Source of the DNA: Dactylorhiza incarnata
Lineage: Eukaryota; Streptophyta; Magnoliopsida; Asparagales; Orchidaceae
Assembly (NCBI GenBank): GCA_033032865.1
Contig: JAWHQI010000523.1
Location: forward strand, 744,001-808,000
Direction of reading: 5' to 3'
DNA: 64,000 bases
Shown: piece by piece, positions 56,372 through 64,000 of the stretch
How positions within the stretch are numbered: the stretch's first letter is position 1
How the letters are laid out: every line of letters starts with the position of its first letter
The notes under the pieces: model-generated
The model's database searches: none
The model's input: only the letters and a program-made list of their open reading frames with translations
Told to the model about the DNA's origin: nothing
Translations under genes and position numbers: made by a program

Positions 56372-56470
56372 TCTGTTTGAAGGGGTGCCGATCTGAAAAA
56401 TTCTAACTGCAATCGGCGAGTAGAGACCCGTGATCTCTGGAGAATTATGAAAGGGGAGAGCTCTCAGGCA

Positions 56471-56478
56471 ATTTTATA
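56471..56478 (-). promoter_or_regulatory. TATA box of antisense gene X2 (A)
   Basis: TATAAAAT on the minus strand, ~100 bp before ATG 56371, the same spacing as in B and C. Confidence 0.62.
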
Positions 56479-56553
56479 GCTGGAAGCACAAGTCGGGTGC
56501 GGTCTTTCGGATAGAATTGATATTTTTGAAATCTCTTCGGAGTTTAAAAATAT

Positions 56554-56563
56554 GCGGGGATTA
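56554..56563 (+). promoter_or_regulatory. Polypurine tract of A
   Basis: GCGGGGATTA directly precedes the 3' LTR. Confidence 0.8.
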
Positions 56564-57255
56564 TGTTTACCCAAGAGACCGCTTCCGAGTGATAAAACTC
56601 GCAGACTGGGCGGTCTAAAGCTCAAGATCGCCCGGACCGGTCTCAGTAAAAGACATCCAGCACCAACCAGCGCAGACCGGGCGGTCTGATCCATCAAGTT
56701 GTCTCCAGAGAATGAAGATCAGTCAAGGACAAGTCCCAAAGACAAATCGCGGCCTCTGGTATGAGACCGCCCGGGTTGCAACGTCGCCTTGGTCACTACA
56801 ACTTCAGGCCAAACCAAAGAAAGACCGGAAGCCCAAGCTGCTAAACCGCGCGGCTTCTCTTCTCTTTCCCTTCTGAATCCCGTCACCGCCTGCCCGTTTC
56901 TCCTGTACCCGGGCAGGCGTTTATTTTATCCCTGCCCATTCGGGCAGGCCCCCAAGCCTATAAATAGGGGGCGGCAACGTTCCCAAGCGACGAACATTCG
57001 AATCTAGGAGCTCGCTTGTTGGAGATGCGGACTCGAGTTCCCTGTCTTGCGACCTGCTTGACCGGCCGACTTGCACTTGTAACCCGCTTTAACTCTTTCT
57101 TTAATCAAAGGAAAGCCCGTCACAGGAGTGGCATTCGCCGTGATGGGCGAAGTCTGGCCTTGACCGCTGCTAGCGGTCCCATTTTTCCCACCTAAATAGT
57201 AACCGGCAACCCGCAGCCTCCGATTTCCATCGGAGGTGCGATTTCGGACTCAACA
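56564..57255 (+). mobile_element. 3' LTR of element A
   Basis: It is 692 bp, TGTTTACCCAAGAG to GGACTCAACA. TATAAATA is at 56959-56966. It differs from the 5' LTR at about 22 sites. Confidence 0.95.
57115..57148 (+). promoter_or_regulatory. Conserved LTR bulged hairpin (A, 3' LTR)
   Basis: GCCCGTCAC / GTGATGGGC (one G-U), loop ATTC. The only change from the 5' LTR copy keeps pairing. Confidence 0.78.
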
Positions 57256-57260
57256 GTTTG
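57256..57260. repeat. Target-site duplication of element A (right)
   Basis: GTTTG, matching 9377-9381. Confidence 0.95.
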
Positions 57261-58543
57261 TAATAATGTATTTAGCTCGAAAGGAGACCTAAGCTTTAAA
57301 GATCCATAACTTTTTATCCGGTTGTCCGATTTTCGCCCACAATACCTTTTCGTAATGAGATCGGATCCCAAAATCCAATGGAGAACGAATTTAACCCATT
57401 CAAGGTCGTTTAGAGGTCGATATACAGTGGGTTGTAGTGGTAATGCGAGATTTAGCTCCAAATGACACATAAATTTCAAAATGAAAGAATTTTAGATGCG
57501 GTTTGTAGTGAAAGTGAGAGATTTAGCTCCAAATGACACTCAAACTTTAAAAGAGCAATAACTTTTGATCCGGTTGTCTGATTTTACCCCATACAACACC
57601 ATTTAGGAATGATATCGGAGCCCTACATTCATTGAAGCACAAGTTTTACCCATTACAGTTCATTTAGTTGTCTATATTGAGCGGGTTGCACTGTTAATGC
57701 AAAATGTAGCTCCAAATGACACATAAACATCAAACAGCCATAACTTTTGATCAGGTTGTGTGATTTTTGCCCACAACACCTCTTCGAAATGAGCCCTGAG
57801 CCATACATTCAATGGAGAGCAAGTTTTATCCAATGTAGTTCATTTAGTGGTCGATATACATTGAGTTGAAGTGGTAATGTGGGATTTAGCTCCAACCTAC
57901 ACCTAAACTTCAAGCATCTATAACTTTAGATCTGGATGTCCGGATTTTGCACAAAACACCTTTTCAGAAAGAGCTCAGAGCCATACATCCTAAGGAGAAT
58001 AGGATTTACTCGATCAAGTTCATTTAGTGGTCGACGTATAGTGGATTGCGGTAGAAATGAGCGAGTTTGCTTCAATTGGCACATAAACTTCAAACATCCA
58101 TAACTTTTGATCCGGTTATTTGATTTTTGCCCACAACGCCTTTTCAGAATGAGATAGGAGCCCTGCAACCATTGGACAACAAGTTTTACCCATTCCAGTT
58201 CGTTTGCGGTTGATCTACAGTGGGTTGTAGGGAAAAATGAGAGATTTAACTCCAAATGACACTCAAACATTAAACCGCAACGACTTTTGATCCGGTTGCC
58301 TGATTTGATCACACAACACCTTTTCAAAATGAGCTCGTAGCACTACATTCATTGGAGCACAAGTTTTACCCATTCCAGTTCATTTAGTTGTCAATATTTA
58401 GAGCGTTGCAGCGGTAATGCGAAATTTCGCTCCAAATGACACCTAACATCTAACAGGCATAAGTTTTGATTTGTATGTTTGATTTTTGCCCACATCACCT
58501 TTTCGGAATATGCTCGGAGGCATACATCCAATGGAGCACAATT

Positions 58544-61500
58544 ATAAACCCTTCCAGCTCATTTTAGTGGTCAATATACAGGGGGTTGCAATGGTGACGA
58601 GGGCTCTTCTTGACACATAAACTTTAACAGCCATAACTTTTGATCTGGTTGTCCGATTTTTGCGCACAACACCTTTTTGGAAAGAGCTCGGAGCCCTGCA
58701 TCCAATGGAGAGCAAATTTTAACCATTAAGTTTGTTTAGTGGTCAATATACAGCGGGTTTGTAATAATGTATTTAGCTCGAAAGGAGACCTAAGCTTTAA
58801 AGATCCATAACTTTTTATCTGGTTGTCCGATTTTCGCCCACAATACCTTTTCGTAATGAGATCGGAGCCCAAAATACAATGGAGAACGAATTTAACCCAT
58901 TCAAGGTCGTTTAGAGGTCGATATACAACGGGTTGTAGTGGTAATGCGAGATTTAGCTCCAAATGACACATAAATTTCAAAATGAAAGAATTTTAGATGC
59001 TGTTTGTAGTGAAAGTGAGAGATTTAGCTCCAAATGACACTCAAACTTTAAAAGAGCAATAACTTTTGATCCGGTTGTCTGATTTTACCCCATACAACAC
59101 CATTTAGGAATGATATCGGAGCCCTACATTCTTTGAAGCACAAGTTTTACCCATTACAGTTCATTTAGTTGTCTATATTGAGTGGGTTGCACTGTTAATG
59201 CAAAATGTAGCTCCAAATGACACATAAACATCAAACAGCCATAACTTTTGATCAGGTTGTGTGATTTTTGCCCACAACACCTCTTCGAAATGAGCCCTGA
59301 GCCCTACATTCAATGGAGAGCAAGTTTTACCCAATGTAGTTTATTTAGTGGTCGATATACATTGAGTTGAAGTGGTAATGTGGGATTTAGCTCCAACCTA
59401 CACCTAAACTTCAAACAACTATAAATTTAGATCTGGATGTCCGGATTTTGCACAAAACACCTTTTTGGAAAGAGCTCAAAGCCATACAACCTAAGGAGAA
59501 TAGGATTTACTCGATCAAGTTCATTTAGTGGTCGACGTATGGTGGATTGCGGTAGAAATGAGGGAGTTTGCTCCAATTGACATCTAAACTTCAAACATCC
59601 ATAACTTTTGATCTGGTTGTTTGATTTTTGCCCACAACGCCTTTTCAGAATGAGGTCGGAGCCCTGCATCCATTAGACAACAAGTTTTACCCATTCCAGT
59701 TTGTTTGCGGTTGATATATAGTGGGTTGTAGGGAAAAATGAGAGATTTAGCTCCAAATGACACTCAAACATTAAACCGCAACGACTTTTGATCCGGTTGC
59801 CTGATTTGACCACACAACACCTTTTCGAAATGAGCTCGTAGCACTACATTCATTGGAGCACAAGTTTTACCCATTCCAGTTCATTTAGTTGTCAATATTT
59901 AGAGCGTTGCAGCGGTAATGCAAAATTTTGCTCCAAATGACACCAAACTTCTAACAGGCATAACTTTGGATTTGTATGTTTGATTTTTGCCCACATCACC
60001 TTTTCGGAATATGCTCGGAAGCATACATCCAACGGAGCACAATTATAAACCCTTCCAGCTCATTTTAGTGGTCAATATAGAGGGGGTTGCAATGGTGACG
60101 AGGGCTCCTCTTGACACATAAACTGTAACATCCATTACTTTTGATCTGGTTGTCCGATTTTTCCGCACAACACCTTTTTGGACAGAGCTCGGAGCCCTGC
60201 ATCCAATGGAGAGCAAATTTTACCCATCTAGTTTGTTTAGTGGTCAATATACAGCGGGTTTGTAATAATGTATTTAGCTCGAAAGGAGACCTAAGCTTTA
60301 AAGATCCATAATTTTTTATCCAGTTGTCCGATTTTCGCCCACAATACCTTTTCGTAATGAGATCGGAGCCCAAAATCCAATGGAGAACGAATTTAACCCA
60401 TTCAAGGTCGTTTAGAGGTCGATATACAGTGGGTTGTCGTGGTAAAGCGAGATTTATTTCCAAATGATATATAAATTTCAAAATGAAAGAATTTTAGAGG
60501 CGGTTTGTAGTGAAAGTGAGAGATTTAGCTCCAAATGACACTCAAACTTTAAAAGAGCAATAACTTTTGATCTGCTTGTCTGATTTTACCCCATACAACA
60601 CCATTTAGGAATGATATCGGAGCCCTACATTCATTGAAGCACAAGTTTTACCCATTACAGTTCATTTAGTTGTCTAAATTGAGCGGGTTGCATTGTTAAT
60701 GCAAAATGTAGCTCCAAATGTCACCTAAACATCAAACAGCCATAACTTTTGATCAGGTTGTGTGATTTTTGCCCACAACACCTCTTTGAAATAAGCCTTG
60801 AGCCCTACATTCAATGGAGAGGAAGCTTTACCCAATGTAGTTCATTTAGTGGTCGATGTATAGTGGATTGCGGTAGAAATGAGCGAGTTTGCTTCAATTG
60901 GCACATAAACTTCAAACATCCATAACTTTTGATCCGGTTATTTGATTTTTGCCCACAACGCCTTTTCAGAATAAGATAGGAGCCCTGCAACCATTGGACA
61001 ACAAGTTTTACCCATTCCAGTTCGTTTGCGGTTGATCTACAGTGGGTTGTAGGGAAAAATGAGAGATTTAACTCCAAATGACACTCAAACATTAAACCGC
61101 AACGACTTTTGATCCGGTTGCCTGATTTGATCACACAACACCTTTTCAAAATGAGCTCGTAGCACTACATTCATTGGAGCACAAGTTTTACCCATTCCAG
61201 TTCATTTAGTTGTCAATATTTAGAGCGTTGCAGCGGTAATGCGAAATTTCGCTCCAAATGACACCTAACATCTAACAGGCATAAGTTTTGATTTGTATGT
61301 TTGATTTTTGCCCACATCACCTTTTCGGAATATGCTCGGAGGCATACATCCAATGGAGCACAATTATAAACCCTTCCAGCTCATTTTAGTGGTCAATATA
61401 CAGGGGGTTGCAATGGTGACGAGGGCTCTTCTTGACACATAAACTTTAACAGCCATAACTTTTGATCTGGTTGTCCGATTTTTGCGCACAACACCTTTTT

Positions 61501-64000
61501 GGAAAGAGCTCGGAGCCCTGCATCCAATGGAGAGCAAATTTTAACCATTAAGTTTGTTTAGTGGTCAATATACAGTGGGTTTGTAATAATGTATTTAGCT
61601 CGAAAGGAGACCTAAGCTTTAAAGATCCATAACTTTTTATCCGGTTGTCCGATTTTCGCCCACAATACCTTTTCGTAATGAGATCGGAGCCCAAAATACA
61701 ATGGAGAACGAATTTAACCCATTCAAGGTCGTTTAGAGGTCGATATACAACGGGTTGTAGTGGTAATGCGAGATTTAGCTCCAAATGACACATAAATTTC
61801 AAAATGAAAGAATTTTAGATGCTGTTTGTAGTGAAAGTGAGAGATTTAGCTCCAAATGACACTCAAACTTTAAAAGAGCAATAACTTTTGATCCGGTTGT
61901 CTGATTTTACCCCATACAACACCATTTAGGAATGATATCGGAGCCCTACATTCTTTGAAGCACAAGTTTTACCCATTACAGTTCATTTAGTTGTCTATAT
62001 TGAGTGGGTTGCACTGTTAATGCAAAATGTAGCTCCAAATGACACATAAACATCAAACAGCCATAACTTTTGATCAGGTTGTGTGATTTTTGCCCACAAC
62101 ACCTCTTCGAAATGAGCCCTGAGCCCTACATTCAATGGAGAGCAAGTTTTACCCAATGTAGTTTATTTAGTGGTCGATATACATTGAGTTGAAGTGGTAA
62201 TGTGGGATTTAGCTCCAACTTACACCTAAACTTCAAACAACTATAAATTTAGATCTGGATGTCCGGATTTTGCACAAAACACCTTTTTGGAAAGAGCTCA
62301 AAGCCATACAACCTAAGGAGAATAGGATTTACTCGATCAAGTTTATTTAGTGGTCGACGTATGGTGGATTGCGGTAGAAATGAGGGAGTTTGCTCCAATT
62401 GACATCTAAACTTCAAACATCCATAACTTTTGATCTGGTTGTTTGATTTTTGCCCACAACGCCTTTTCAGAATGAGGTCGGAGCCCTGCATCCATTGGAC
62501 AACAAGTTTTACCCATTCCAGTTTGTTTGCGGTTGATATATAGTGGGTTGTAGGGAAAAATGAGAGATTTAGCTCCAAATGACACTCAAACATTAAACCG
62601 CAACGACTTTTGATCCGGTTGCCTGATTTGACCACACAACACCTTTTCGAAATGAGCTCGTAGCACTACATTCATTGGAGCACAAGTTTTACCCATTCCA
62701 GTTCATTTAGTTGTCAATATTTAGAGCGTTGCAGCGGTAATGCAAAATTTCGCTCCAAATGACACCAAACTTCTAACAGGCATAACTTTGGATTTGTATG
62801 TTTGATTTTTGCCCACATCACCTTTTCGGAATATGCTCGGAAGCATACATCCAACGGAGCACAATTATAAACCCTTCCAGCTCATTTTAGTGGTCAATAT
62901 ACAGGGGGTTGCAATGGTGACGAGGGCTCCTCTTGACACATAAACTGTAACATCCATTACTTTTGATCTGGTTGTCCGATTTTTCCGCACAACACCTTTT
63001 TGGACAGAGCTCGGAGCCCTGCATCCAATGGAGAGCAAATTTTACCCATCTAGTTTGTTTAGTGGTCAATATACAGCGGGTTTGTAATAATGTATTTAGC
63101 TCGAAAGGAGACCTAAGCTTTAAAGATCCATAATTTTTTATCCAGTTGTCCGATTTTCGCCCACAATACCTTTTCGTAATGAGATCGGAGCCCAAAATCC
63201 AATGGAGAACGAATTTAACCCATTCAAGGTCGTTTAGAGGTCGATATACAGTGGGTTGTCGTGGTAAAGCGAGATTTATTTCCAAATGATATATAAATTT
63301 CAAAATGAAAGAATTTTAGAGGCGGTTTGTAGTGAAAGTGAGAGATTTAGCTCCAAATGACACTCAAACTTTAAAAGAGCAATAACTTTTGATCTGCTTG
63401 TCTGATTTTACCCCATACAACACCATTTAGGAATGATATCGGAGCCCTACATTCATTGAAGCACAAGTTTTACCCATTACAGTTCATTTAGTTGTCTATA
63501 TTGAGCGGGTTGCACTATTAATGCAAAATGTAGCTCCAAATGACACCTAAACATCAAACAGCCATAACTTTTGATCAGGTTGTGTGATTTTTGCCCACAA
63601 CACCTCTTTGAAATAAGCCTTGAGCCCTACATTCAATGGAGAGGAAGCTTTACCCAATGTAGTTCATTTAGTGGTCGATATACATTGAGTTGAAGTGGTA
63701 ATGTGGGATTTGGCTCCAACCTACACCTAAACGTCAAACAGCTATAACTTTAGATCCGGATGTCCGGATTTTGCACAAAACACCTTTTCGGAAAGAGCTC
63801 AGAGCCATACATCCTAAGGAGAATAGGATTTACTCGATCAAGTTCATTTAGTGGTCGATGTATAGTGGATTGCGGTAGAAATGAGCGAGTTTGCTTCAAT
63901 TGGCACATAAACTTCAAACATCCATAACTTTTGATCCGGTTATTTGATTTTTGCCCACAACGCCTTTTCAGAATGAGATAGGAGCCCTGCAACCATTGGA
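58544..64000. repeat. 2822-bp compound unit (8 + 7 monomers) duplicated in tandem
   Basis: 58544-61365 and 61366-64000 are nearly identical at a 2822-bp offset (only scattered single-base differences seen). This is much closer than neighbouring 1.5-kb units are to each other, so the duplication is recent. In the second copy the missing monomer is present at 63670-63850. Confidence 0.82.

Larger units (their letters stand above)
9382..57255 (+). mobile_element. Element A: old Tat-type Ty3/gypsy LTR retrotransposon, carrier of three nested insertions
   Basis: It has 692-bp LTRs (9382-10073 and 56564-57255) with TG...CA ends and TSD GTTTG. The two LTRs differ at ~22 positions by eye (~3%). Without the insertions D, B and C and their duplicated TSDs the element is ~13.1 kb, like B and C. 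Sense genes are gag-pol, damaged. Two spliced antisense genes lie between pol and the 3' LTR, in order X1 (nearer pol) and X2. It is inserted in the satellite array. It belongs to the same broad group as B and C but to a clearly diverged family with a shorter LTR. Confidence 0.93.
57256..64000. repeat. Satellite array, right block
   Basis: It resumes the monomer interrupted at 9381. Higher-order units begin with ATAAACCC at 58544, 60045, 61366 and 62867, giving lengths of 1501, 1321 and 1501 bp. The short unit lacks exactly one monomer (the fifth type) near 60840. The array runs off the window end. Confidence 0.95.

Overview
This window is plant heterochromatin: a tandem satellite array broken by a nest of Ty3/gypsy (Metaviridae) LTR retrotransposons of the Tat type. 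I see no cellular host gene, rRNA gene or complete tRNA gene. A flowering plant is indicated by the Tat-type pol (RT, two RNase H domains, integrase without chromodomain), by antisense genes with a 'putative gypsy type transposon' (Transposase_28-like) domain, and by short GT-AG introns. The species cannot be named from the sequence. All identities and LTR difference counts are by eye.

Layout: 1-340 is the 3' end of an LTR of family D. 341-9381 and 57256-64000 are one satellite array of ~180-bp monomers in an 8-monomer higher-order repeat of ~1.5 kb. It was split by element A (9382-57255, + orientation, TSD GTTTG). A alone is ~13.1 kb and was itself hit three times: in its RT by D (12800-19777, TSD TCATC), in its antisense gene X1 by B (25823-39619, + orientation, TSD GATGG), and in its antisense gene X2 by C (41586-55532, - orientation, TSD GACAT). 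Removing each insertion with one TSD copy restores A's reading frame at the break. LTR differences fit this order: A ~3%, D ~1.5%, B ~0.8%, C ~0.6%.

A, B and C share one plan in the element's own direction: LTR, primer site, short leader, a fused gag-PR-RT-RNaseH-aRNaseH-INT frame, a structured noncoding block with repeated stem-loops, a block rich in CCGNNCGG-like palindromes, then two spliced genes on the opposite strand (X1, nearest pol, and X2, next to the 3' LTR), polypurine tract and LTR. C has an uninterrupted 1807-codon gag-pol and intact X1 and X2, so it may be autonomous. B has a frameshift and two stops in gag-pol. A has many lesions there. X1 and X2 stay open in all three copies apart from the insertions and one start codon. 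D carries only a frameshifted gag followed by two large hairpin-forming tandem arrays and is non-autonomous.

Points most worth a second look: a primer site shared by all four elements that matches an internal stretch of tRNA-Phe (about nt 40-55) instead of a tRNA 3' end; a 34-nt bulged hairpin next to the poly(A) signal in all nine LTRs with compensatory changes; stem-loop repeats after pol whose stems co-vary while the loop is fixed; a palindromic CCG-NN-CGG motif spread through the elements; antisense genes that look better preserved than gag-pol; and a satellite-like segment in D's leader.
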